Assembly (NCBI RefSeq): GCF_037572415.1
Contig: NZ_JBBHLB010000008.1
Span: 86,968 to 150,967 of the forward strand
Length of the DNA stretch: 64,000 bases
Reading direction: 5' to 3'
From: Flavonifractor porci
Lineage (GTDB): Bacteria > Bacillota > Clostridia > Oscillospirales > Oscillospiraceae
The notes beneath the pieces were generated by a model that worked only from the letters and a program-made list of their open reading frames with translations, made no database searches and was not told the origin of the DNA. The position numbers and the translations under genes were made by a program. Positions 8,399 to 15,725 of this stretch are shown piece by piece (the stretch's first letter is position 1; each line of letters starts with the position of its first letter).

Positions 8399-8504
8399 CG
8401 CCCTTCCAGTTCTGGTTACCATTTGGTAATTGCTGTCCCGCTGTAGCGCACAAAAGTCTATGTAACAAAGAAAAATTTTGTAAGCCTAATTTCACAAAAA
8501 ATAG

Positions 8505-8533
8505 TTGACAAACCAAATTGACTGGGTTATAGT
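8505..8533 (+). promoter_or_regulatory. Promoter of the kce-kdd-kamADE operon
   Basis: Perfect -35 TTGACA (8505-8510), 17-bp spacer, -10 TATAGT (8528-8533). The predicted start near 8540 lies about 20 nt upstream of the riboswitch P1 stem. Confidence 0.85.
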
Positions 8534-8560
8534 GTTTTTGTCAAAAGTGAATAATACGCA

Positions 8561-8730
8561 TGGATAGAGGCGCGGAGTGCAAGGTAGCAGAGCAATGATA
8601 AGGGCAGGCGAGCCCAATGTGTTCTGTGAATGTCCGCTCCGCCGAAGGGGGATGTGAATCGCACAGCCCTCCCCCTGAGCCGTGGGCCCAGTGCTCACGG
8701 ATTGTCATGAGTCACATGAAGCGCTATTTG
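8561..8730 (+). ncRNA. Lysine riboswitch (L-box) aptamer
   Basis: The conserved L-box elements appear in order: GATAGAGGCGCG (5' P1/P2 strand), AAGGTAG (the GAGTAG-like loop), TGTGAATG, the hallmark CGCCGAAG at 8640-8647, a GC stem closing CCCCCTGAG, ATTGTCATG leading into P5, and GCGCTAT (3' P1 strand at 8721-8727). P2 is visible as GCGGAG (8572-8577) pairing with CTCCGC (8637-8642). GATAG can close P1 with CTATT. The element directly precedes lysine-degradation genes, so an activating response to lysine would make sense, unlike the repressing L-boxes of biosynthesis genes. A second copy of the 3' P5/P1 module follows at 8761-8797. Confidence 0.9.
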
Positions 8731-8760
8731 TGTCTGAACGAGAGTTTCCCCTCCCGCGGA

Positions 8761-8841
8761 CATGAGTAGTGTTTTTTTGTTCATGAAGCGCTATCTCGCC
8801 GGAGGACAACATCTCCTACCGGCGGGGTAGCTTTATTTTTT
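8761..8841 (+). terminator. Riboswitch expression platform: duplicated P5/P1' module and intrinsic terminator
   Basis: A second CATGA...TCATGAAGCGCTATCTC block (8761-8797) copies the end of the aptamer (8705-8727). Its GCTATCTCGCCGG (8790-8802) is also the 5' arm of a long terminator stem that pairs with CCGGCGGGGTAGC (8819-8831), followed by TTTATTTTTT. Pairing of this arm with the aptamer 5' strand (GATAG) would prevent termination. The sequence therefore contains a mutually exclusive choice between P1-type pairing and termination just upstream of the kce ribosome-binding site. Confidence 0.82.
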
Positions 8842-8854
8842 GAGGAGGCGTGTC

Positions 8855-9673
8855 ATGGAAAAGCTTATCATCACCGCGGCCATCTGCGGCGCAGAGGTCA
8901 CCAAGGAGCATAACCCCGCTGTTCCCTACACCGTGGAGGAAATGGTCCGTGAGGCCAAGAGCGCCTTTGACGCGGGCGCCGCCGTTATCCACGTCCACGT
9001 TCGTGAGGATGACGGCACCCCCACTCAGGACCGGGAGCGGTTCCGTGTGATTCTGGACGCCATCAAGGAGGCCTGCCCCGGCGTGATCCTGATCCCCTCC
9101 ACCGGCGGTGCCACCGGCATGACCCCCGAGGAGCGGCTTCAGCCCACCGAGCTGTGCCCCGAGATGGCCACGCTGGACTGCGGCACCTGCAACTTCGGTG
9201 ACGACATCTTCGTCAATGATATGCCCACCATGCGGGCTTTCGGCAAGCGGATGCTGGAAAACAACATCAAGCCCGAGTACGAGTGCTTTGAGATCGGCCA
9301 CCTGGACACCATCGTGAATATGGCCAACAAGGGTCTGGTCCCCGGCGCTCCCATGCAGTTCAACTTCGTGCTGGGCGTGTCCGGCTGCACCCCCGCCACT
9401 GTGGGCAACCTGGACTACCTGGTGAAGCAGATCCCCGCCGGCTCCACCTGGACCGTCACCGGCATCGGCCGGGGCGCCTGGCCCATGGTTGCCGCCGGTA
9501 TCGTGATGGGCGGCAACGTCCGCGTTGGCTTTGAGGACAACATCTACCTGGAAAAGGGCCACAAGGCCGCTTCCAACGGCGAGCTGGTGGCCAAGGTGGT
9601 CCGTCTGGCCAAGGAGCTGGGCCGCGAGATCGCCACCCCCGATGAGGCCCGGAAGATTCTGTCTCTGGCCTGA
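8855..9673 (+). CDS. kce: 3-keto-5-aminohexanoate cleavage enzyme
   Basis: A 272-residue TIM-barrel zinc enzyme of the beta-keto acid cleavage (BKACE) family. In lysine fermentation it condenses 3-keto-5-aminohexanoate with acetyl-CoA and yields acetoacetate and 3-aminobutyryl-CoA. The zinc-binding HVH (His46, His48) lies in AAVIHVHVRE, and the substrate-binding TLDCGTCNFGDDIFVN and GIGRGAWPM segments are present. Length is typical. ATG at 8855 follows GAGGAGG; an in-frame TTG at 8840 lies in the terminator T-run and is unlikely. It is the first gene of the riboswitch-controlled operon. Confidence 0.95.
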   Translation: MEKLIITAAICGAEVTKEHNPAVPYTVEEMVREAKSAFDAGAAVIHVHVREDDGTPTQDRERFRVILDAIKEACPGVILIPSTGGATGMTPEERLQPTELCPEMATLDCGTCNFGDDIFVNDMPTMRAFGKRMLENNIKPEYECFEIGHLDTIVNMANKGLVPGAPMQFNFVLGVSGCTPATVGNLDYLVKQIPAGSTWTVTGIGRGAWPMVAAGIVMGGNVRVGFEDNIYLEKGHKAASNGELVAKVVRLAKELGREIATPDEARKILSLA

Positions 9674-9752
9674 TCCCATTCCTTTGTTTTACTTATCTCC
9701 CCAACCATATATCTCCCCAAACCAACACTAAATGAAACAGGAGGAACTTTCT

Positions 9753-10793
9753 ATGCAGAAGAAAGGCAACAAGTACGGCACTCATCGCGTCATCGAGCCC
9801 CAGGGACTGCTGACCCAGGCCGCCAAGAAGATTGACAACACCATGGAGTGCTGGTCCAATGAGATCCTGTGCGACGTGACCGCTCTGAACATCGACTCCG
9901 CTTCCTTCACTCAGATCTATGAGGCCTGTGAGAAGGACCTGGCCCGCACTGAGCAGATGATCCTGGACATCGTGGGCGAACGCGGCAAGATGCAGAACCC
10001 CGTCACCGGTTCCGGCGGTATGTTCATCGGCACCGTCCGTGAGATCGGTGAGGACCTGCAGGGCAAGATCGATCTGAAGGTGGGCGACAAGATTGCTTCC
10101 CTGGTGTCCCTGTCCCTGACCCCCCTGAAGATCAACAAGATCAAGGCCATCCACCCCGAAATCGACCGTGTGGACGTGGAGGCTCAGGCTATCCTGTTTG
10201 AGTCCGGCCTGTATGCCAAGCTGCCCGACGACATGAGCGAGGAGCTGGCCCTGGCTGCTCTGGACGTGGCTGGTGCTCCTGCCCAGACCGCCAAGCTGGT
10301 GAAGCCCGGTGACTCCGTGCTCATCCTGGGCGGCGCCGGTAAGGGCGGCATGATGTGCTGCTACGAGGCCATGAAGCGCGTTGGCCCCACCGGCAACGTG
10401 GTTGCCCTGGTCATCTGCCAGGAGGATGCCGACCTGCTGAAGAGCATGAACCTCTGCCACCACGCTATCGTGGGCTCCGCTACCAACCCCACCGAGGTTC
10501 TGGAGAAGTCCCTGGCTGTCAACAACGGCAAGGAGTACGACGTCTCCATCCTGATCGTGAACGTGCCCGCCTGCGAGATGGCCGCCATCCTGCCCGTCCA
10601 TGACAACGGCGTGGTGTACTTCTTCTCCATGGCTACCGATTTTGCCAAGGCTGCCCTGGGCGCCGAGGGCTGCGGCAAGGACGTCACCATGATCGTGGGC
10701 AACGGCTACACCAAGGACCACGCCGAGATTACCCTGTCCGAGCTGCGTGAGAATCCTCAGCTGAAGGCTTATTTCGAGAAGAAGTATCTGTAA
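9753..10793 (+). CDS. kdd: L-erythro-3,5-diaminohexanoate dehydrogenase
   Basis: A 346-residue NAD(P)-dependent oxidoreductase that deaminates 3,5-diaminohexanoate to 3-keto-5-aminohexanoate. The Rossmann nucleotide-binding loop VLILGGAGKGG is near residues 190-200, and the N-terminal GTHRVIEP is typical of Kdd proteins. The product is the substrate of Kce encoded just upstream. ATG at 9753 has AGGAGG nine bases upstream. The last 17 codons and the stop are duplicated 204 bp downstream (10946-10998), separated by a hairpin-rich insert. Confidence 0.94.
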   Translation: MQKKGNKYGTHRVIEPQGLLTQAAKKIDNTMECWSNEILCDVTALNIDSASFTQIYEACEKDLARTEQMILDIVGERGKMQNPVTGSGGMFIGTVREIGEDLQGKIDLKVGDKIASLVSLSLTPLKINKIKAIHPEIDRVDVEAQAILFESGLYAKLPDDMSEELALAALDVAGAPAQTAKLVKPGDSVLILGGAGKGGMMCCYEAMKRVGPTGNVVALVICQEDADLLKSMNLCHHAIVGSATNPTEVLEKSLAVNNGKEYDVSILIVNVPACEMAAILPVHDNGVVYFFSMATDFAKAALGAEGCGKDVTMIVGNGYTKDHAEITLSELRENPQLKAYFEKKYL

Positions 10794-10998
10794 GGTGATT
10801 CTGAGCTGTCTGTGCAGCTCGGACGCCGGCACAGCCGGCCGCGCCTTTTGGCGCGCAGAACGCGCAGCATTCCCGCAGGGGCAATTCATTTGCCCCTAGG
10901 ATGTCAAATCACGGGGTCCCCGCGCAATGGAACATTGCGTGGGGCGCTGCGTGAGAATCCTCAGCTGAAGGCTTATTTCGAGAAGAAGTATCTGTAAG
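10742..10998 (+). repeat. 53-bp direct repeat of the kdd 3' end flanking a 151-bp hairpin-rich insert
   Basis: Bases 10742-10794 (end of kdd through its stop plus one base) recur without a mismatch at 10946-10998. The 151 bp between them hold several dyads: GCCGG...CCGGC, GCGCG around a short loop, GGGGCAA/TTGCCCC (with loop TTCA), and CCCCGCGCAATG/CATTGCGTGGGG-like arms near 10917-10944. No gene is visible. It looks like a small palindromic repeat element, or a recombination scar, inside the operon. The second copy of the kdd tail has no start and is not a gene. Confidence 0.88.
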
Positions 10999-11222
10999 CC
11001 TCTGTTTGACCGATCTCCAGATCATACCCTGTTTACCCTGTGTCTTACCTGTCCCGTTGACAGATGAGCTGATTGATGTGATCGTTCCGCGGCCGCTCAT
11101 TCCGGGCCCCGGTCCCGACGGAGAAACACTCCTCCCCAACCCTTTCTCCCCGTTCCGGTTTCCGGTCCCTGACGCCTGCGGATGGCGCATCCCTACACCG
11201 ATTTAGAAAGGATGACCTTGTT
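10999..11222 (+). other. kdd-kamA intergenic stretch with no recognised element
   Basis: A pyrimidine-rich stretch between the kdd-tail duplicate and kamA. I see no terminator, promoter or frame with a ribosome-binding site. kamA is probably read through from upstream. Confidence 0.5.
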
Positions 11223-12476
11223 ATGGTAGAGTCCCGCCGTAAGATCCTGTTTCCCGATGTGACTGATGAGCAGTGGAACGACTGGCACTGGCAAGTCAAG
11301 AACCGCATCGAGACTCTGGAGGACCTGAAGAAGTATGTGGATCTGACCCCCGAAGAAGAGGAAGGCGTGAAAGCCTGCCTGGGTACCCTCCGCATGGCCA
11401 TCACTCCTTATTATCTGTCCCTGATCCAGCCCGGCGATCCCAACGATCCCGTCCGTCTGCAGGCTGTTCCCACCGGCAAGGAGCTGCATCAGTCCGCCGC
11501 CGATCTGTTGGACCCCCTGCACGAGGATGAGGACTCCCCCGCTCCCGGTCTGACTCACCGCTATCCTGACCGCTGCCTGCTGCTGATCACCGACCAGTGC
11601 TCCATGTACTGCCGTCACTGCACCCGCCGTCGCTTTGCCGGTCAGAACGACGCCGGCCTGCCCGTGGATCAGGTGGATCAGGCCATCGAGTACATCCGCA
11701 ACACTCCCCAGATCCGCGACGTGCTGCTGTCCGGCGGCGACGCCCTGCTGGTGAGCGACGAGCGTCTGGAGTACATCATTGCCAAGCTGCGCGAGATCCC
11801 CCACGTGGAGATCGTCCGCATCGGCTCCCGTACTCCCGTGGTGCTGCCTCAGCGTATCACCCCCGAGCTGTGCAATATGCTGAAGAAGTATCACCCCATC
11901 TGGCTGAACACCCACTTCAACCATCCCAACGAGATCACCCCCGAGGCTGCCGCCGCCTGTGCCCGTCTGGCCGACGCCGGTATCCCCCTGGGTAACCAGA
12001 GCGTGCTGCTGGCCGGCATCAATGACTGCGTCTACACCATGAAGAAGCTGGTCAACGAGCTGGTCAAGATCCGCGTGCGTCCCTACTACATCTATCAGTG
12101 CGACCTGTCCATGGGCCTGGAGCACTTCCGTACTCCCGTCAGCAAGGGCATCGAGATCATCGAGGGCCTGCGCGGCCACACCTCCGGCTACTGCGTGCCC
12201 ACCTTCGTGGTGGACGCCCCCGGCGGCGGCGGCAAGACTCCCGTCATGCCTCAGTACGTCATCTCCCAGACCCCCAAGAAGGTCATCCTGCGCAACTACG
12301 AGGGTGTTATCACCACTTACACCGAGCCCGAGCACTACACCGATTGTCAGTGCGACTACTGCACCGGCAAGAAGAAGAAGGAGCTCATGGGTGTGGCCGG
12401 TCTGGAGCGCGGCCAGGCTCTGTCCATGGAGCCCGCCGGCCTGGAGCGCCACAAGCGTTCTCATCACGAGGAGTAA
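11223..12476 (+). CDS. kamA: L-lysine 2,3-aminomutase
   Basis: A 417-residue radical-SAM, PLP-dependent enzyme that interconverts L-lysine and L-beta-lysine, the first step of lysine fermentation. The [4Fe-4S] motif is C126-x3-C130-x2-C133 (CSMYCRHC), followed by TRRRFAG. The GGD-E-type SAM-binding stretch LLSGGDALL is present. The PLP Lys is at residue 338 in PGGGGKTP, one off the position known in the Clostridium subterminale enzyme. The C-terminus carries three further cysteines (DCQCDYC) that fit the zinc site of the family. The ATG at 11223 has AAAGGATG upstream. Confidence 0.97.
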   Translation: MVESRRKILFPDVTDEQWNDWHWQVKNRIETLEDLKKYVDLTPEEEEGVKACLGTLRMAITPYYLSLIQPGDPNDPVRLQAVPTGKELHQSAADLLDPLHEDEDSPAPGLTHRYPDRCLLLITDQCSMYCRHCTRRRFAGQNDAGLPVDQVDQAIEYIRNTPQIRDVLLSGGDALLVSDERLEYIIAKLREIPHVEIVRIGSRTPVVLPQRITPELCNMLKKYHPIWLNTHFNHPNEITPEAAAACARLADAGIPLGNQSVLLAGINDCVYTMKKLVNELVKIRVRPYYIYQCDLSMGLEHFRTPVSKGIEIIEGLRGHTSGYCVPTFVVDAPGGGGKTPVMPQYVISQTPKKVILRNYEGVITTYTEPEHYTDCQCDYCTGKKKKELMGVAGLERGQALSMEPAGLERHKRSHHEE

Positions 12477-12490
12477 TCCAAAAGGAGACA

Positions 12491-12519
12491 GCGGATCGCC
12501 GCCCACGGCGGCGATCCGC
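12491..12519 (+). other. Intercistronic hairpin between kamA and kamD
   Basis: Perfect 13-bp GC stem (12491-12503 with 12507-12519, loop CAC), followed by TTCCCCCCGTTTTT. The T-run is not adjacent, so partial termination or mRNA stabilisation is more likely than full termination. Confidence 0.6.
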
Positions 12520-12559
12520 TTCCCCCCGTTTTTGAACTGACAAAGAATGGAAGTGATCG

Positions 12560-14128
12560 ATGTTGGAATCCAAGCTGAATCTTGATTTTAAGCTGGTGGA
12601 ACAGGCCCGTGCCCACGCTTCCCGGGTTGCGGACGACACCCAGCGTTTCATCGACGGCTGCACCACCGTGGCCGTGGAGCGTACCATCTGCCGCCTGCTG
12701 GGCATCGACGGTGTGGACGCCGCTGACGTGCCCCTGCCCAACGTGGTGGTGGACCATCTGATGGATAAGGGCGCTCTGCCCCAGGGCGTGGCCTTTTGGA
12801 TCGGCAACGCCATGGTGGAGACCGGCAAGGACCCCCAGGCCATCGCCGAGGCTGTTGCCAAGGACGAGCTGGAGCTGACCGCTCTGCCCACTCACAGCGA
12901 GACCGAGATCCACGCCGCTCTGGACCCCATCGTGGAGGCCAGCTTGGCCAAGATCCGCGCCCGCCGCAAGCGCCGCGAGGACTTCATCGCCACCCACGGC
13001 GGCGAGAAGCAGGGTCCCTGGATCTACCTGATCGTGGCCACCGGCAACATCTATGAGGACGTTGTGCAGGCTACCGCCGCCGCCCGCCAGGGCGCCGACG
13101 TCATCGCCGTGATCCGTACCACCGGCCAGTCCCTGCTGGACTATGTGCCTTACGGCGCCACCACCGAGGGCTTCGGCGGCACCTACGCCACCCAGGAGAA
13201 CTTCCGCCTGATGCGCGAGGCTATGGATAAGGTGGGCGAGGAGCTGGGCCGTTACATCCGTGTGTGTAACTACTGCTCCGGCCTGTGTATGCCCGAGATC
13301 GCCGCCATGGGCGCCTTCGAGGGTCTGGACGTGATGCTGAACGACGCTCTGTACGGCATTCTGTTCCGCGACATCAATATGCAGCGTACCCTGGTGGACC
13401 AGTCCTTCTCCCGAGCCATCAACGCCTATGCCGGCGTGGTCATCAACACCGGTGAGGACAACTACCTGACTACCGCCGACGCCGTGGAAGAGGCTCACAC
13501 CGTGCTGGCCTCCCAGTTCCTCAACGAGGCTTTCGCCCTGCGGGCCGGCCTGCCCGAGGAGCAGATGGGTCTGGGTCACGCCTTCGAGATCGACCCCGAC
13601 GTGGAGAACGGCTTCCTGTATGAGTTGGCCCAGGCCGAGATGGCCCGGGAGATCTTCCCCAACGCTCCTCTGAAGTATATGCCTCCCACCAAGTTCATGA
13701 CCGGCAACATCTTCCGCGGCCACGTTCAGGACGCCCTGTTCAACATGGTGACCATCCTGACTCAGCAGAAGATCCACCTGCTGGGTATGATGACCGAGGC
13801 TATCCACACTCCCTTCCTGTCCGACCGTTTCCTGGCCATCCAGAATGCTCAGTACATCTTCCGCACCATGCAGGACCTGGGCAGCGAGATCGTCTTCAAG
13901 GACGGCGGCATCATGCAGAACCGTGCTGCCGACGTGCTGCACAAGGCTACCGACCTGCTGGGCCAGATCGAGCAGCTGGGTATTTTCGAGACCCTGGAGC
14001 GGGGCATCTTTGCCGACATCAAGCGTCCTCGCGACGGCGGCAAGGGCCTGGACGGCGTTGTGACCAAGGCAGCCGGGTACTTCAACCCCTTCCTTGAGCC
14101 CATGATGAAAGGGGGTGCCGGCAAATGA
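12560..14128 (+). CDS. kamD: Lysine 5,6-aminomutase alpha subunit
   Basis: A 522-residue TIM-barrel subunit of the adenosylcobalamin- and PLP-dependent aminomutase that moves the terminal amino group of beta-lysine to carbon 5. Family features include the N-terminal LNLDFKLVEQARAHA, the QSLLDYVPYGATTEGFGGTYATQENFRLMREA stretch that lines the active site, and the C-terminal PLKYMPPTKFMTGNIFRG. Length matches the roughly 520-residue family. It overlaps kamE by four bases (ATGA), as expected for tightly coupled subunits. A weak AATGGAAG site precedes the ATG. Confidence 0.96.
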   Translation: MLESKLNLDFKLVEQARAHASRVADDTQRFIDGCTTVAVERTICRLLGIDGVDAADVPLPNVVVDHLMDKGALPQGVAFWIGNAMVETGKDPQAIAEAVAKDELELTALPTHSETEIHAALDPIVEASLAKIRARRKRREDFIATHGGEKQGPWIYLIVATGNIYEDVVQATAAARQGADVIAVIRTTGQSLLDYVPYGATTEGFGGTYATQENFRLMREAMDKVGEELGRYIRVCNYCSGLCMPEIAAMGAFEGLDVMLNDALYGILFRDINMQRTLVDQSFSRAINAYAGVVINTGEDNYLTTADAVEEAHTVLASQFLNEAFALRAGLPEEQMGLGHAFEIDPDVENGFLYELAQAEMAREIFPNAPLKYMPPTKFMTGNIFRGHVQDALFNMVTILTQQKIHLLGMMTEAIHTPFLSDRFLAIQNAQYIFRTMQDLGSEIVFKDGGIMQNRAADVLHKATDLLGQIEQLGIFETLERGIFADIKRPRDGGKGLDGVVTKAAGYFNPFLEPMMKGGAGK

Positions 14129-14913
14129 GTTCCGGACTGTATCAGATTCGCGATAAGGACCTTGACACCACGCTGGACCTGACCCGGCTGAAACCCTATG
14201 GCGACACCATGAACGACGGCAAGGTGCAGCTCTCCTTCACCCTGCCCGTTAAGGACGACGACAAGGGCGCCGCGGCCGCCGTGCTCATGGCTCAGAAGAT
14301 GGGCCTGGCCGACCCAAACGTGGCTCTCCGCCAGAAGCTGGACGAGTCCTTCACCTTCTATGTGGTGTACGGCTCTCTGACTCACTCCATCAACTACAAT
14401 GAGATCGTGGTACAGACCGTGGCTGACGAGGCCATGGATATGCACGAGACCGACGAGTTCCTGAAGGAGCGCCTGGGCCGCAAGCTGGTGGTGGTGGGCG
14501 CCTCCACCGGCACCGACGCTCACACCGTGGGCATCGACGCCATCATGAACCGCAAAGGCTTTGCCGGCCACTACGGCCTGGAGCGCTATGAGATGGTCGA
14601 GGCCTATAACCTGGGTTCCCAGGTGCCCAACGAGGAGTTCCTCAAGAAGGCCGCCGAGGTCAATGCCGACGTGCTGCTGGTGTCCCAGACTGTGACCCAG
14701 AAGGACGTACACATCCACAACCTCACAGAGCTCATCGAGCTGGCCGAGGCCGAGGGTGTCCGTGAGAAGTACATCTTCTGCTGCGGCGGCGCCCGTGTGA
14801 CCCACGCTCTGGCCAAGGAGCTGGGCTATGACGCCGGCTTCGGTGCCGGCACCTATGCCGACGACGTGGCTACCTTCTGCGCCAAGGAAATGGTTCGCCG
14901 CCTGGGCAAATAG
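14125..14913 (+). CDS. kamE: Lysine 5,6-aminomutase beta subunit, B12-binding
   Basis: A 262-residue subunit that binds adenosylcobalamin and carries the PLP lysine. The cobalamin motif D-x-H-x-x-G appears as DAHTVG with His133. The PLP-binding Lys144 follows in NRKGFAGHYG. Both numbers coincide with those established for the Clostridium sticklandii enzyme. A Rossmann B12 fold follows (ADVLLVSQTV, YIFCCGGARV). Start and stop overlap with kamD imply translational coupling. It is the last gene of the riboswitch operon and is followed by two strong hairpins. Confidence 0.96.
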   Translation: MSSGLYQIRDKDLDTTLDLTRLKPYGDTMNDGKVQLSFTLPVKDDDKGAAAAVLMAQKMGLADPNVALRQKLDESFTFYVVYGSLTHSINYNEIVVQTVADEAMDMHETDEFLKERLGRKLVVVGASTGTDAHTVGIDAIMNRKGFAGHYGLERYEMVEAYNLGSQVPNEEFLKKAAEVNADVLLVSQTVTQKDVHIHNLTELIELAEAEGVREKYIFCCGGARVTHALAKELGYDAGFGAGTYADDVATFCAKEMVRRLGK

Positions 14914-14965
14914 TCAAAATTGGGATTTTTCGATTTTTCCTCTTTTTCCCCTCTTTTTCTCTGTA

Positions 14966-15029
14966 GGACAACGGGGCCCCGTTGTCCATTCTGCGCAAAA
15001 AACGCCGGGGCGATTGCCCCGGCGTTTTT
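14966..15029 (+). terminator. Operon-end hairpins, second one a bidirectional terminator
   Basis: A 22-bp perfect palindrome (14966-14987) is followed by an AAAAAA-flanked GC stem ACGCCGGGGC/GCCCCGGCGT with loop GATT and TTTTT tail (14997-15029). The second serves kamE on the plus strand and the HAD gene on the minus strand. Confidence 0.9.
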
Positions 15030-15054
15030 ACTACCTTCTTACATATAATAGAAT

Positions 15055-15711
15055 TTACAGCCCCAGCCAGGCCTTCAGATCCCCAAGGTCCGCCGCCACA
15101 TGGTCCATAGGCAGACCGCTGGATTCGAAGTTCTGGCGGGTAGTGGTGCCGTTGAGGACGGCACAGAAGTGGGTCCCGGCCCGGTGAGCCGTCTCGGCAT
15201 CAATAAGGGTATCTCCGCAGTAGAGCACATTTTCCGGCTTCAGGCCCAGCTCTGCCAGAGCTGAAAGCAGCCCCTGGGGGTCCGGCTTGGGCCGGTCCAC
15301 CTTGTCGCCGCCGGTAAGGGACACCAGGTACTGCCGTACTCCTCTGGCCTCCAGCACTGCCGTCAGTGTGTCGGTGCGCTTGGTGCTCACCACTCCCGCC
15401 GGGATGCTGGCTTCCTTCAGGGCGGAGAGCAGCTCTGCCGCGCCGGGGAAGAGTTTGGTCACCTGCACTTGGAGGGGCGCGGCCTTCTCCGTATACAGCT
15501 GTCGGAACAGGGCCCGCTGCTCCGGCCGGTTATCCCCGGTGAGGGTGGTGTAGCCGTCCTCCAGGGTCATCCCAATGGTGTGGCGTACCGCCTCCCGCTC
15601 CGGCTCCGGCAGTCCCATCTGTGTAAAGCCATACCGGAAACCGGCCACAATGGCCTCGGTAGCGTCCCCCAGTGTATAGTCAAAATCAAAAAATACCCCT
15701 TGAAAACCCAT
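15055..15711 (-). CDS. HAD-superfamily phosphatase (phosphoglycolate phosphatase-like)
   Basis: A 218-residue haloacid-dehalogenase phosphatase. The nucleophile motif is FFDFDYT (Asp9, Asp11). Motif II is VVSTKRTD, the Lys of motif III lies in LTGGDKVDRPKPDP, and motif IV is VLYCGDTLIDAETAHRAG. A helical cap follows motif I, as in the Gph/PgmB branch. Substrate is not predictable; phosphoglycolate or other sugar phosphates are plausible. ATG at 15709-15711 follows GGAGGAACC; the stop of rpoN lies 14 bp upstream, so the two are probably co-transcribed. Confidence 0.85.
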   Translation of the reverse strand: MGFQGVFFDFDYTLGDATEAIVAGFRYGFTQMGLPEPEREAVRHTIGMTLEDGYTTLTGDNRPEQRALFRQLYTEKAAPLQVQVTKLFPGAAELLSALKEASIPAGVVSTKRTDTLTAVLEARGVRQYLVSLTGGDKVDRPKPDPQGLLSALAELGLKPENVLYCGDTLIDAETAHRAGTHFCAVLNGTTTRQNFESSGLPMDHVAADLGDLKAWLGL

Positions 15712-15725
15712 GGTTCCTCCCAAAT

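Noticed and set aside
10812..10997. Short frame ending with the kdd C-terminal residues
   Set aside because: It is a by-product of the 53-bp duplication, with no start signal and only the copied tail in common with kdd.
11193..14805. Long antisense frames opposite kamA, kamD and kamE
   Set aside because: High GC and biased codon use create long stop-free antisense frames; their products are low-complexity Gly/His/Gln-rich and lack ribosome-binding sites.
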